The notes beneath the pieces are model-generated. The model was not told the DNA's origin. It did not search any database and saw only the letters and a program-made list of their open reading frames with translations. Made by a program: the position numbers and the translations under genes. This document shows, one piece after another, positions 1 to 11,153 of a DNA stretch of 64,000 nucleotides. The DNA is from Paraphoma chrysanthemicola (lineage: Eukaryota; Ascomycota; Dothideomycetes; Pleosporales; Phaeosphaeriaceae): positions 186,001-250,000 of the forward strand of contig JAGMWG010000024.1 of the NCBI GenBank assembly GCA_020744225.1, written 5' to 3'. Within the stretch, counting starts at the first letter, position 1; the number at the start of each line of letters is the position of its first letter.

Positions 1-1264
1 GAGTGCCGCAAAGACCTTATCGCGCTCTTCCTTCGCCTTGCCGGCACCAAGATGCATCGCGCGACCACTTTCCGCAGCCAATTCCACGAGTGCTTCGGCC
101 CTTGGCTTGCGCAGCTTCTCGTATAGCCTCAGCGCCTTCTCGATCGTCGCCGGCTTCCCGTCTGCAATGCGTGCAGGCGCAAGAACAACACCGAGCACGG
201 CGCCGTCTTCGATTGCTTGTGCGGCGCCCTGTGCCATGTGTGGGAGCGTAGGGTGGCATGCGTCGCCGACAAGTGCTGTGGTACCATGTACCCACGTGTC
301 CAATGGATCATGTACCCTTAATTTCCACTCGACTACTTCTCCTTCCGGTACGAGGTTGAGCATGCGATGTATCATGGGGCAGAAATCGCCATAGACGTCT
401 AGCATAGCGCTCTTGCTGCCCTTTGTAGTGTACTGCGCGTCTGGGGCACCGGCAAAGTTCACATCCGGCTGTGCTGTGCTGAGGTTGTAGATGGACTTGT
501 TGTGTATCGAATACGCGATGATGTGCTTCTTCTCGCCAATCCAGCGCGTTACGGTGTCCGAGTCGATGAGTTTCAGCAGTTCGGGGTCGTGCTGCATTTG
601 CTCGCGTGTGAGCATGATGCGGTATGCTGCCTGTCCAGAGTCCCGTGCTTGACCAGTGAGGCCAAGCTCCTTCAGCATGGCGACACGGGTATTCGATTTC
701 ACGCCATCGGCGCCGAGAAGAATGTCGCATTCCACGGTGAACGGCTCGCCTCCTGTTGAGGGTGTGACTTTGAATGAGGGCTTGGGTCCGAACTTGACGT
801 CTGATATCAGGCTCCCGAGTTTGAATGTGATTCCGGCTTCGCCCTCACAGCCCTCGCAGAGTCCACCCGCAAGACTTGCGCGATGGCCAACCATGTGAGG
901 GTATCCGTACTTCTCCTTGACGTATCCAAGGTCTACATAGCCTAGCTCCTTGTCCGATGCGCCATCTCGGATCGATGTGTTTGCGCATTGCACGGCTTCC
1001 GATGCAATCTTCTGCCAGCAGCCGAACCTGTCGAGGATGCGAGCCATGTTTGGTGCGAGCTGAATACCTGCGCCAACGAATCCTAGGTTGGGAGCATTCT
1101 CGTAGATGGTGATGTTTTTGTGGCCGGCTTTGGCAAGAGCAAGGGCCGCGGCAAGACCGCCCATACCTGGCGGCGGTTAGCATTGTACTCGAAGCTGCGC
1201 AGCAAGGACTGAATGTATCTAACATACCCGCACCGATTACTGCTATTCTAAGGCTGTCTGCCAT
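1..1264 (-). CDS. FAD-dependent monooxygenase, salicylate hydroxylase-like (3' end cut by window)
   Basis: Two exons are visible, 1264-1228 and 1166-1; the 61-bp intron 1227-1167 has GTATGT..CAG ends. The frame gives at least 401 residues and is still open at base 1, so the C-terminus lies outside the window. The start MADSLRIAVIGAGMGG is a Rossmann FAD-binding motif near residues 8-16. A LLGADGVKS motif lies near residue 164 and GDACHP near residue 311; these are the three hallmarks of group A flavoprotein hydroxylases. Family knowledge: such enzymes use NAD(P)H and O2 to hydroxylate, often decarboxylatively, small aromatic acids such as salicylate. The exact substrate cannot be read from sequence. 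The feruloyl esterase/tannase gene nearby makes an aromatic-acid substrate plausible (inference). Confidence 0.88.
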
Positions 1265-2253
1265 GTTGTAGTAAGTGGATGTTCTGTTGGCGGTCGCAAC
1301 TGGCTTCAGCAATCAACGGTCAGAGAGATTCGAAGTGTCCTTGGTAGAAGAGACGTGGTTGCGACGAGCAGATGAAGTCTTGATGATGACAATGGATTTT
1401 GTGTTGTCTTTGCGGTCCTTCTATATCCCCACATTCACCACAATAGCTTCACGAACTCTCCAAAGCTTCCAAGCTCTCTTCCCCCGGTCACAGAAAACGC
1501 GCCAAAATGTGGATGAACACTTAGCCGATTTCTCCGGGGAAGGCGCCAGACCGCGAATTACTAACTCTGTGGAGCCAAATCGCCAAAATTGAGGATCCAG
1601 ACGCGAGTCAAAGGGCCTCGGTGTCGCAGAGAGCTAACACGCGTCGCGGCCCCTGTTCATCGTCCGAAGTTGCATCGAAGTGGTTTGTTCCTGGATGCAT
1701 TTGCCGGCCTTCCCCACCGTGAGGCGGGGCAGGGTCAAGAGAGCTAGCGTGGGTGGATCTAGCCCCACGTCATCACACTTCATTCAGCTCAACGCTAGGA
1801 GAGATGGCATTGCATCTCATATCTCACCACGATTGTTTCGAGGCCGTACGGTCTTCTAAAATAGGGCTGTGTTCGAATTTTGGTGGTACCAGCACAGTGT
1901 TTGGCCATGTGAAGACCTCGGAGGGAAGCGATATGCACATGCTTCACGCGTCTCCCATGAACAGATGTAGCGGCACACATATGAATGACGCAGGCACGAC
2001 CTAGGAACGCTCGCCGGGTGATGTTATCGGGAATAGATCCCCTCTTTCGAACTTCACCGAGTAAAGCTAGCGATCTTCAAGGATTCAGTTCCTGCAGAAT
2101 GGTCAAAAGGCGCTGTCTTCGCATGTTGCTTTTGATGCATTCTACAACCCGTGCGAACCTGCAGGCTCGGAAGGGAAATCGCCATACTTTCCTTGAAGAG
2201 TTACTCTAAGCTTCTTCCTTTCACGCTACTGGGCCTATCTGAACCCCTTCATC
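1265..2253. other. intergenic, divergent promoter region
   Basis: This stretch separates the minus-strand monooxygenase from the plus-strand tannase. Short open frames here look non-coding. I see no RNA gene or repeat; it presumably carries the two promoters. Confidence 0.6.
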
Positions 2254-3930
2254 ATGCGACAAGAGGCGTTATTAGGCTTTGGGGCGCTTCTCGGAGTTGC
2301 AAATGGGAAATGCGACCCAGCTACTATCCAAGCGGCATTACCGGAGGGAGCCAGCGTTAACTTCGCATATCCCCTCGCCGCGAACGCGACCTTCGAAGTG
2401 CCAAAAAGTAGTACCGGATACCCGACAAATGCTGTAAATCTACCAGCTTTATGCGCCGTATCTGTTCAGGTTCAGTCCATCTCGAACTCGACTTTTGGGT
2501 TCGGCCTATTTCTTCCCAATGACTGGAACCAAAGATTTCTTGCGACTGGGAATGGCGGTTTTGGTGGTGGTATAAACTATGTTGACATGGTAAAAGACCA
2601 AAGCATCTTGTAAAGAAATGGCGTATCGGGGCTGACAATCTTGCAGGGCGCTGGAGCACGTTATGGTTTCGCGACAATTTCCACAGACACTGGCCATAAC
2701 TCATCAACTGGAGACGGATCATGGGCTTATCAGCATCCCGAACGTGTCGAGAATTGGGGCCATCTGGCTATGCATGGCTCGGTCGTGGTAGCAAAGGCAG
2801 TGACAGCAGCTTATTATGCGCAGAATGTCTCGTACAGCTACTACTCTGGTTGCTCGACCGGCGGCAGACAAGGTCTCAAGGAAGCGGAGTTTTACCCTGA
2901 GGACTTCGACGGTATTGTTGCTGGAGCGCCTGCTTGGTGGACATCGCACATGCAGCCATGGACGGCAAGAGTTGCTTTGTACAATTTACCGACCACCGCA
3001 AACTACCACATTCCGGCTGCGCTTTTCGCAACGATCAACACAGAAGTCGTTAAACAGTGTGATCCCCAGGATGGACTTGTGGACAACATCATCTCAGATC
3101 CGGAAGGTTGCAACTTCCGCCCAGAAACTTTGTTGTGCGGCGCGAATGCAACTGCCAACGACACAAGCTGCGTGACAGGTCCTCAACTGGATACGCTATA
3201 CAACATCTTCAGCGACTACCTTGCGGAAAACAACACCCTAATCTTCCCGACTTACTGGCTCGGCAGCGAAGGACAGCCCGCCCTCTTGACCGGCGCTAAT
3301 TTGCCAAACCCTCTAGGTACGGACTATATCAAATACTTCTTAGGAAAGGGTCCACAATGGAACTTTAACGACTACAATGATGACATCGTCAAATTGTCCG
3401 ACTCCATCAACCCCGGCAAAGCAACTGTTGGATTCGACCTCTCTGCCTTTCACAATCGTGGTGGAAAGATCCTTTCATATCACGGCATGGTGGATCCTTT
3501 AATTCCCACAAGCTCAACTCCCTATTACTACAACCATGTTCAGCGCCATCTCGCGCCAAAGTCCATTGATATTGACTCATTCTTCAAATTTTTCCTCGTA
3601 CCTGGAATGGGTCATTGCTCTTCCACACCAGCCAAGATGAATGCTCCATGGTACTTTGCCGGCCCGAACCAACAAAGCGCGCTGGATCAGAGAGTATATA
3701 GCGTCCCAGGCTTTGAAGACGAAGAACATGATGTGATTCTAGCTATGATGGCATGGGTGGAGAAGGGCAGGGTACCAAAGTACGTTATTGGCACGAAGTA
3801 CGTCAACGACACTACGCATACGGACGTACTGAGGCAAAGGCCCCTTTGCATGTATCCTGAGCAAGCGAAGTACAAGGGCAATGGAGATGTGAATGATGCC
3901 GGCAGCTGGGAGTGCGAAAGCTTATATTAG
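2254..3930 (+). CDS. Secreted tannase / feruloyl esterase family protein
   Basis: Two exons, 2254-2589 and 2647-3930, joined across a 57-bp phase-0 intron, encode 539 residues. The join restores the family sequence INYVDM|GAGARYGFATISTD. The hydrophobic N-terminus (about residues 1-18) fits a short signal peptide, and several Asn-X-Ser/Thr sites are present. The family's CS-D-HC arrangement is complete: Cys-Ser in GCSTGGRQG with Ser182, Asp395 in HGMVDPLIP and His435-Cys in PGMGHCS. Family knowledge: these extracellular serine esterases release gallic or hydroxycinnamic acids from plant polyphenol or polysaccharide esters. Tannase cannot be told from feruloyl esterase B by sequence alone. Confidence 0.93.
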
Positions 3931-4027
3931 GGATGCTAGATGTTCGCAAATTATATTCAATCAGACACAAATGAAAGAAGTCTACCTAAACGCCTCCGAT
4001 TCTCAACCACACATATGACTAGAGACG

Positions 4028-4447
4028 CTATCGTGTCTCTGTGCTGTCTAAAAGTGCAGGCACGACTTCGACCAGGTACTCCACAACCGCATCCGGCCCT
4101 CTTTGCACCTGTAATCCCTGTGGTATGGCATGAGTTTTGATGCCCGGCCTTTCCCTCTCTGCTATTCCTCTTATCTTGGCTGCTTCTTCTGGCGTCCACA
4201 TCGACGCCGAGAAGAGGACTTCTGGTTGTTGCAGTCGAACCGTGGGCTCAACTTCTTCGATAGCTAAGCTGCTTTTAGTAGAATGCCGAGATCACCGAAT
4301 GGGTGACCTACTTGAACAGTTCGCAACGTGTACGATCTCATACTGCTCGCTCAACGCATCGATCATGCGCCCGACGAGTCGCTTCGCGCGCTCTGGAGCA
4401 GTATTGACTGTGACGAGATGAAAAGGACCTTTGCGTGGTTGCGACAT
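4028..4447 (-). CDS. Small conserved-looking protein, 123 aa, function unknown
   Basis: This gene is split by a 48-bp intron (4311-4264, GTAGGT..TTAG) so neither half stands out as a long ORF. Exons 4447-4312 and 4263-4028 join in frame to a 123-residue protein from MSQPRKGPFHLVTVNT to LLDSTETR. The predicted order is a beta-strand (HLVTVN), a helix (APERAKRLVGRMIDAL), then EIVHVANCS, EVLFSASMWTPEEAAKI and GIKTHAIPQGLQV. That looks like a small alternating alpha/beta protein that treats residues near positions 10-45 and 60-110 as its core. I do not recognise a named family. The gene is convergent with the tannase (97-bp gap). Codon usage and the clean splice make a real gene likely. Confidence 0.68.
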
Positions 4448-5133
4448 GATGATGTGCGTTTCAAGATTACCATGCAGGAGAAATGAGAGGTGGTGCACAA
4501 GCGGAGAGCCTTGGTGGAAGCACTAATGAGGAGCAACACTTTTGTACACGAGGACGATGTCGAATGGGTCTTTAGCATTCATCGTAATTCGGGCGAGGCA
4601 TTATCCGCGCTGCATATCCGTGAAATTCACTCAGCTCCGAACTATACTTGAGCCTCAAAGTTTTGTCCCCGATTCTAGACCTTAGGCATCGTGTGGTGTT
4701 GCGGATCCAAATGTGGTGCCGGCGGCCGAAAGTGTCCCGTGAGCACCGTGCGATGAGGGGCCGAGAACCCCGCGCTAGTAATTGAGGCTATTGTGGGGTA
4801 CATAATTGCACGGTTCGTCACCCAACTTGATAAAAACATGTCAAGTCGTTTCGCACTGCTCAATTTAAGGAAAAGACTTTGAGCGTGGACCTATTATCAC
4901 TATATCCACGCAAGCACGCCGACTTGGAGAAAAAAATCAAAGAGCAAGGGAGAACATTCACCCGGATATCATTGCTGCAGTCGAACTACATAATTCTCGT
5001 GCGAGCTGGTGGCGCATAATAGTCGCAACTTGAAGCAGAAACAGCGGGATCTGATTGACTTTTCGCAAGTGTATCAGTTCCGAGAACTACAAACTACACT
5101 CATTGTAGTCACCACTCCGTGTTGATAAACACC
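4448..5133. other. intergenic
   Basis: Divergent spacer between the small minus-strand gene and the DUF3500 gene. I see no gene, repeat or structural RNA in it. Confidence 0.55.
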
Positions 5134-6499
5134 ATGGCAAGGAGAAGCTCATTCGATCAAGCGTCAGCTGGATTTCGCGCACACCTTCCTGACCTCGACA
5201 GCCCGCGCTTCACTTCGGCAGCAAAGCAAAGTGTAACCGAATATGTTAAGTGCATGCAAGATAATCGGGCTCCGCCATGGCTGTACGACCTGACCAAAGT
5301 CTGGGAGAAGCTGCTTGAAGAGCCATACAAAGGTGTGACCAACGACGGCAAGGTGAAAAGTGGGCTATACGAGGCACGGGACGAAGGCGTCAATATTGGT
5401 GGCGTGGTGAAGCAGGCGGAAAGCCTCTTGAGTGGTTTGAGCGAAGAACAGAGAACGAAAGTCAGCTACAAAATCAATGCGAGAGAGTGGCGGGCATGGA
5501 GCAACCCTGAGTTTCTGTTGAGACCATTCGGGTTGAGATTGGAAGACAGTACGTCACTCTCCTTGCCTATTGTCGCTCGACCTGACAGCTCTAGTTCCGG
5601 AAGCGACAGCTCAATCAATTCTCAAGGTCGTCGAAGCCTCGCTCTCACCTGAAGGCTACCAGAAAGCTCTTTCCGCCATGCGTGTCAATCATTTTCTCGG
5701 CGAAGTTGTAAAGCTTCCTAACATTATGAACAAGTACTCATACAATTTCCTTCTCTTCGGCACACCCTCAACATCACCATCGCAACCTTGGGGATGGCTT
5801 CTTTACGGTCATCATCTCGACATCGCATGTTTTTTCAAGGGCCCGCAGGTCATTCTATCACCATCCTTCACTGGCGCCGAACCCAACATCATCGACGACG
5901 GCGAGTGGAAAGGCACAGAGATCTTACACAGGGAAGGAAACCTTGGCCTTAAATTAATGCAATCCTTAAGTAAGGAGCAACAACAGAAGGCACAAGTGTT
6001 CAAAAACTTACGAGACGACGGAATGAAGCAAATCTACGGCAATTCGAACAATGATGAGTCTAAGCGCAACGAGCTGATCACTGATACCTGGGGACCCGAT
6101 GACCAACGCCACCGCTGTGGTGCGTTCCGCGACAACCGCATTGTACCCTACGAAGGTGTCCTCGTCTCCGACATGAACTCTGAGCAGCAGCAACTCATTC
6201 TCGATACTTACAACGAGTTCTTGTTGTACCACCCAACCAAGTCCAGGCAGCTCAAGCTCGAACAAATCAAACAACATTTCAATGAGACCTACTTTTGCTG
6301 GATCGGCGGGTACGGCGACGACGATGCATACTATTTCCGAATTCAAGGTCCAGTCCTCTTGGTCGAATTTGATCATCACTCTGGCGTCTTTTTGACGAAC
6401 AAGGAGCCGGCCAAGTACCATACGCATACAATTGTACGGTCGCCGAATGCGGGTGACTACGGGCAGGCTATCAGAGAGGGTAGTGAGAGATTGGAATGA
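5134..6499 (+). CDS. DUF3500 family protein
   Basis: Exons 5134-5548 and 5595-6499 give 439 residues. The ATG at 5134 has a strong Kozak context (accATGG). The intron runs 5549-5594 with GTACGT..CTCTAG; an alternative acceptor six bases upstream (GACAG at 5588) is also in frame. Matches to the DUF3500 pattern include SLSPEGYQKALSAMRVNHFL, QPWGWLLYGHHLDIACF, SPSFTGAEPNIIDDG and the C-terminal YYFRIQGPVLLVEFDHHSG followed by KEPAKYHTHTIVRSPN. The WGW..GHH and EFDHHSG histidines are the strongly conserved positions of the family. The biochemical role is unknown. There is no signal peptide, so it is probably intracellular. Confidence 0.88.
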
Positions 6500-7541
6500 T
6501 CAGTAGATGATGGTGTAGTCCGAGAACATGTACTTTAGTAGAACAAACAGCAGAGGCGAGGAATTTAAAGATAATGGAATCCTGGAGTGCTACGTGCTTT
6601 GCTCTTGGTGCTCAGCCTTATATAGGCAGATGTAAGGCCAGCACAATCTCGTTAAAGATCCGATCTACCTTCCTGAGCAAGTGCGACCAAAGAGGCGTAT
6701 AAGTGTGTAGGTGGACCAAGTGTGGGATGTAGCTTGGATCAAGCTGCTGGTCGCTATGATGCGCCAGTCTGCTAATCAGCCCGCGACCGAAGACCAGGCT
6801 TGCTAGTATGGACAAGTCGTGGGCGGCCTCAAACGGTCCTCAAATATGTATTTTTAATGAGCTTGATAATACTGAAAGCGCGAGGAGCTTTGAAAAGGTT
6901 GGATGCAGCGGCAGCGCCATGGTGTTGACGTCATGGCACTAACTCCCTAATTATTCAGCCTCATCGTCGCAGGCGCACATCAGACCTCGCACTTTCCAGA
7001 TCACCGTAGTGTCGATGGGGGGCCCTATCGTCTTATACAGTGCGCCCGAACCGTGGCCACGGTGTAAAAATGTCCCGTGCCCGCGGCCCCGCGGGATCAG
7101 ACGTATGTGCGGGCTGCGCTTCGCTAGAGCGTGAGATGCATGACAAACCCTGTTAGAATTTGGTCAGCTATCGTATTGTGTGACGACTGCGGCCGAAACG
7201 CACTCTTAGGAGTGTGGCGGGTTACGGCCGCATCAGTCGGCCAATCGCGTTGCTCTGCCCGCCCCGCAACTCCAGGCGTTCCGTGCTGCGGACGGCGTGA
7301 TGTAGCTGCCCAGCCTGCACGCCAGTCCTTTTTGGGTAGACCATCGTCGAGGTCGTGCGAATGTGATTCACATCGACGTCGGCGTACTTCGACAATGAGG
7401 GCCTTCAAATAGGTATATAAGATTATTCTACTTCGTTCATCGCCGTTCCATTCCACCATAACAACAGCAAAGCACCATCACCTATGCTATCAAGACATCT
7501 TTTCCATTATATTGAACAAGAACATCCGATCTACCAAAACA
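6500..7541. other. intergenic
   Basis: About 1 kb with no supported gene. The last 130 bases form the promoter and 5' leader of the next gene, with a TATA-like TATATAAG at 7414-7421. Confidence 0.55.
7414..7421 (+). promoter_or_regulatory. TATA-like box upstream of the DUF4188 gene
   Basis: TATATAAG lies about 120 bases before the ATG at 7542. Its position fits a core promoter, but this rests on the motif alone. Confidence 0.35.
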
Positions 7542-8467
7542 ATGTCGGCCGTGCTCCAAATCTTTAGTGCTTTTCTACCCACCGACTACACAGTTTCCAC
7601 ATGGCTCCTACTCGGGGCGACTATACAGAGCCTCTTAGTAGCGCTGCTGCCACTCAGAGTGGCACTCCTACCACTCAGAGTGGCACTCCTACCTCCCGTC
7701 ATGCTCCTCGCATTTCGCTTCATCCGTGGCTTCCTCATCGCCAACGGCACCCTTCCCAACGACGTTGCCAAAGAAGTCACGCACGGAGCCCAAACATGGC
7801 AAATCCCTTCTGAGGACAAATCCCTTACCAATAAGGGTGCGACCGAATCGGTTGTTGTCCTCGTCCTCGCTGCCACTTGGACCCATCCTAACGGCAAGTT
7901 CTCGCCCGGTAGCGAGCAGATAGGCAAATACTTTGACGCCATGTGGGACGATGCCATCGAGAACCGCGATCTTTACGGATTCTTAGGCAACACACCCAGT
8001 TTGATGACAGTAGACGACGGCACGAGACAGGATACCAAGGGCATGACGACCGTCTACCTGAGCTACTGGAAGACCCTTGATGGCTTGCATAAGTTTGCGC
8101 ACGGAAAGGCCCATATGAAAGGCCAGCTTTGGTGGGAACGAGGTGCTATGGACGAGTTCCCGCATATTGGTGTCATGCATGAGACATATGAAGTACCAGC
8201 CGGGAACTGGGAGAACGTCTACCACAACTTCAGACCTTTTGGTATTGGTAAGTCCAGACCCGTGAAGATTACATGACACAGAGCTAACAATGGGCAGCAA
8301 ATGCTCAGTATCCTGTCCCGACAAACAACCAAGAGAGTCTGGACGGTGAGGAACAGAAATCTTCACAATGGGTTTCGGGTCTGCGGCAGGCGAATGGAAA
8401 GGACTGGAAGGGTATGTACCGTAGAATGGGACGCAGAGCCCCATTCGGTGTCGTTAAGACTTCCTGA
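7542..8467 (+). CDS. DUF4188 / putative monooxygenase-fold protein with N-terminal membrane segment
   Basis: Exons 7542-8247 and 8298-8467, with a 50-bp intron (GTAAGT..CAG), give 291 residues. Residues of about 20-70 are strongly hydrophobic and probably membrane-embedded; they include a duplicated PLRVALL element encoded by a perfect 21-bp tandem repeat. The C-terminal two thirds carry the DUF4188 signature: TTVYLSYWKTLDGLHKFAHG, followed by HMKGQLWW, HIGVMHETYEVPAGNWENVYHNF and a basic tail. Proteins of this ferredoxin-like (dimeric alpha/beta barrel) fold are annotated as monooxygenases or related to aldoxime dehydratase, but no activity can be assigned here. Nearby EthD and FAD-monooxygenase genes make an aromatic-metabolism role possible. 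Confidence 0.85.
7650..7691 (+). repeat. Perfect 21-bp tandem duplication inside a coding region
   Basis: Two identical 21-base units (7650-7670, 7671-7691) lie in frame in the DUF4188 gene and duplicate seven residues of the hydrophobic segment. Each unit contains the inverted repeat CCACTC-A-GAGTGG. Confidence 0.9.
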
Positions 8468-9944
8468 GACATGGATGTCGCATTCTGAAGCGTATGCATA
8501 TTAGCGAGGTGGTCCATTTGTATTATTCCGGCGTTTGCGATGTAGACTACATCGACCACATAGACTGAGCGGGGTTACCCAATTTAGAACCATTTCTAGG
8601 CATTTGTTCATTTTCGATTATGCATTGAATTGGTATGTCATCGAAGGCTCGGCAGCTACACGTGTAGTGGCTGGAGCAATTCAACGTGATACCGCAACGC
8701 AGGCAGGCTGTCTTAGCACTGTCCACTGTGGCGCTCGATTTTGGAGACTTGTCCATCCGCGATAACTCCCCAGCGCTGCTGAATACCTTCAAATTGCTTT
8801 CTGATTCACGGCAGATAAGTCGTCACACCTGGCGGACCATCTCACGGAAAGTACCTTGAAGTGCGAGAAAGCACAGCAATGGCAGCGCCACCGATGTGAG
8901 TCATTCCAGCCTAGCGACTCGAACACATGCTGATATATATGTAGATTGTGAAATATGGGCTCACTCTTGTAGCGGCGATCGATGTCCTCTGTGTAATCAC
9001 CGGCGGTGCATGTCGAAGTGTCGCCAATACGTGGTATCTCGTAGCAGACAATCTGCGCGTGATAAAGCGGTGAGAATGGAGACTCATGAAGCGAAGCTGA
9101 TAATCCAATGGTTCGAGAGCCCATCGTTCGATGATTATGGTGTCGGAGAATGGTTGGTGGTTGTGGCTGCACAGCGCCGTGCAAACAGTCTCGGAAGGAT
9201 GTTCACGGTGGCCGCCAAAACGCCGATATTTCTAGTGTTTCAGCGCACCACATCCATCCAAATAACTTAAATGCGCCCGAGAGATTGCATGTGGGTGAGA
9301 CTGCGTTGTTCCTCGGGATTCGGTTGGCCGAGTGTACAAATCCGATGCCGAATCTCACCTTTGCCAAGCACGTCTAATATGCTCGCACAAACAAGTTTTG
9401 CAATTCAGGCTCTTTGTTTCTCGATTAGGCAAGCCGGCATTTCATACGTGTTGCAAAAGGAGGTATTGAGGGCCCATTCAGCGCTAACTCTGTTGCGGCG
9501 GGTGCGCAAGGACATTAATACTACACCGCCACAGAATTCGGATTCCCACGCACAGTAGCCTAACATTCAGCAGGGGCCATTATGAAACCCGGGAGAATGG
9601 TAGGCAGTATGACTGTCGAGCAGATAATCGATGGTGTGGTCCACAAGTGTGGTGACTTACCAAGTCAAGGCTGCTCAGTATTCCGCACTCGGGCATTTGC
9701 TCGCCAGCAACGATGCGTATCCTGGTCCTATCGACTGGAAGTAGTTCGGAGTTCCTCGAGAGTTTACCTTTTGGGATACATGTCTCATCCACACATCATA
9801 CAAATAGAGTCTTCAGCCCCGTAGGTAAGTCCCATCACAACCACAAAGCAACTTCCTTACACAATCCAAACATCGTATCCAACCCCATCTCTTCAGCCCA
9901 CAAAACACCCAAATCCCAACCACATAATCCATCCCATTATCAAG
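8468..9944. other. intergenic, about 1.5 kb
   Basis: Open frames of 124-131 codons occur on both strands (near 8.8-9.3 kb) but have no recognisable domain, no splice support and mixed composition. I see no repeat or RNA gene. Confidence 0.5.
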
Positions 9945-10322
9945 ATGCCTTTCACAATCGCCGCCTTCGTAACTCGCCTCCCAACCCTTTCTCCCACAGA
10001 CTTCCAATCCGCCTACGAATCCCACGTCCCCTTCCTGCGCGAAACCGTCGGCGACGCAGGATCTCCCGAGACAATCACCCGACACTACGTGCGCCGCGCA
10101 AAGGCCGATCCCGAGGGTCTCAAGGTTGTGTCGTACACGGGCAGCGAGGAGACGTTCGGCTATGATCTCGTCTCGTACTTGACGTTCAAGGACGAGGAGC
10201 ATGCCAAGGTATTCCAGCAGGCGTATGGAGAGAAGCAGCAGGAGATTGGGGCCAAGGTTGCGGAGTTTGCGGAGTTGAATAGGTTCAGGGTTATTGCGTT
10301 CCAGGATGCCATTAGCGATTAG
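9945..10322 (+). CDS. EthD domain protein
   Basis: A single exon encodes 125 residues. It has the ferredoxin-like EthD layout: an N-terminal strand (TIAAFVTRLPTLSPTDFQSAYESHVPFLRE), a middle segment ending RHYVRRAK, then GYDLVSYLTFKDEEHAKVFQQAY and a C-terminal FAELNRFRVIAFQD strand. The S-x-x-FQ-x-x-YE-x-HVPF helix is the family's signature. Family knowledge: small dimeric alpha/beta-barrel proteins of this type act in ether or polyketide/aromatic metabolism, often as cyclases or decarboxylases of small aromatic intermediates. The start follows a pyrimidine-rich leader. It sits alone, more than 0.8 kb from any neighbour. Confidence 0.88.
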   Translation: MPFTIAAFVTRLPTLSPTDFQSAYESHVPFLRETVGDAGSPETITRHYVRRAKADPEGLKVVSYTGSEETFGYDLVSYLTFKDEEHAKVFQQAYGEKQQEIGAKVAEFAELNRFRVIAFQDAISD

Positions 10323-11153
10323 ATAGCGATGTGGTCCCACACACATTGAGTGTACTTGGATTTGGCAGGGAGTGGTTGATGGTTGCGGTCATCAGAATGT
10401 ATATAGTCGATTTGCGCAGTTTGAGATGCATAATTCTTGATCACATCTGTCCTGGCATGTCTCCTTGAATGCACGTGTGAAGCTTGTGCGCGTTCAAATT
10501 TGTATGCATGGTTCACTATTCTCATGGTACTCGTATCTACGCAGTATTAGACAGCGACGCAAGCATGATGTGAATTGCGATCCCGAATTCAACAGTCCTA
10601 GACTAAGCGATAGCTTTATGGATTCGAACGTGCTGACACGCTACTGCATCCCTACATCTTCGAAGGGATGACATGAAAACTGCGCTCGCTAAGTACAATC
10701 AATGAAGCGCAACTATTTCAGAACTTCCAAGGGCAATGTTCATCATTTTTAAGTAGTAGACTAAAAATTACCAGTCCATCATGAAGGCCAGGCCGAAGGC
10801 ATTACTGTCTGTGAAGGCCGTTGGGAATGTCCAAACTCGGATATGGGTGAGGGAAGCATTGAGAACATTGTTCTGCGTGATGAGGAGATAGCAATTATTA
10901 GGAAGCAAAATAGAATAAACACCGAGACCTCAACGGATATTTTTCTGCACGAAAAGGGGCGAAGGGAAGGTCGTGCAGAGCGTGAGGTAAAGTGTTCAGT
11001 ATCTACTGGCACGTGCTCCCTCCACCCAGTGAGGCATACATTCTGCTGACTGATTTCACGAAAACATTTCCTGACCTAACCTTGAAATTACACAGGTTCC
11101 CAAATCGCACTCGACGTGAAATAATCATTTCATTTCCCCTCTTCAAAGGCCTG
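10323..11153. other. intergenic containing one copy of a 36-bp repeat
   Basis: No gene is supported. The only notable content is the repeat copy at 11006-11041. Confidence 0.55.
11006..11041 (+). repeat. 36-bp direct repeat, copy 1 (downstream of zinc-finger gene)
   Basis: This sequence matches 12380-12415 in the same orientation at 35 of 36 positions. It starts with CTGGCACGTG and ends with GAGGCATACAT. It includes the palindrome CACGTG. Flanking bases do not match. Confidence 0.9.

Noticed and set aside
5570..5594. Possible separate start of the DUF3500 gene near 5570
   Set aside because: The frame there runs through intron sequence; the family alignment needs the upstream exon from 5134.
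8789..9270. Open frames of 131 (minus) and 124 (plus) codons
   Set aside because: They overlap each other, lack domain signals and splice partners, and use mixed composition typical of intergenic sequence.
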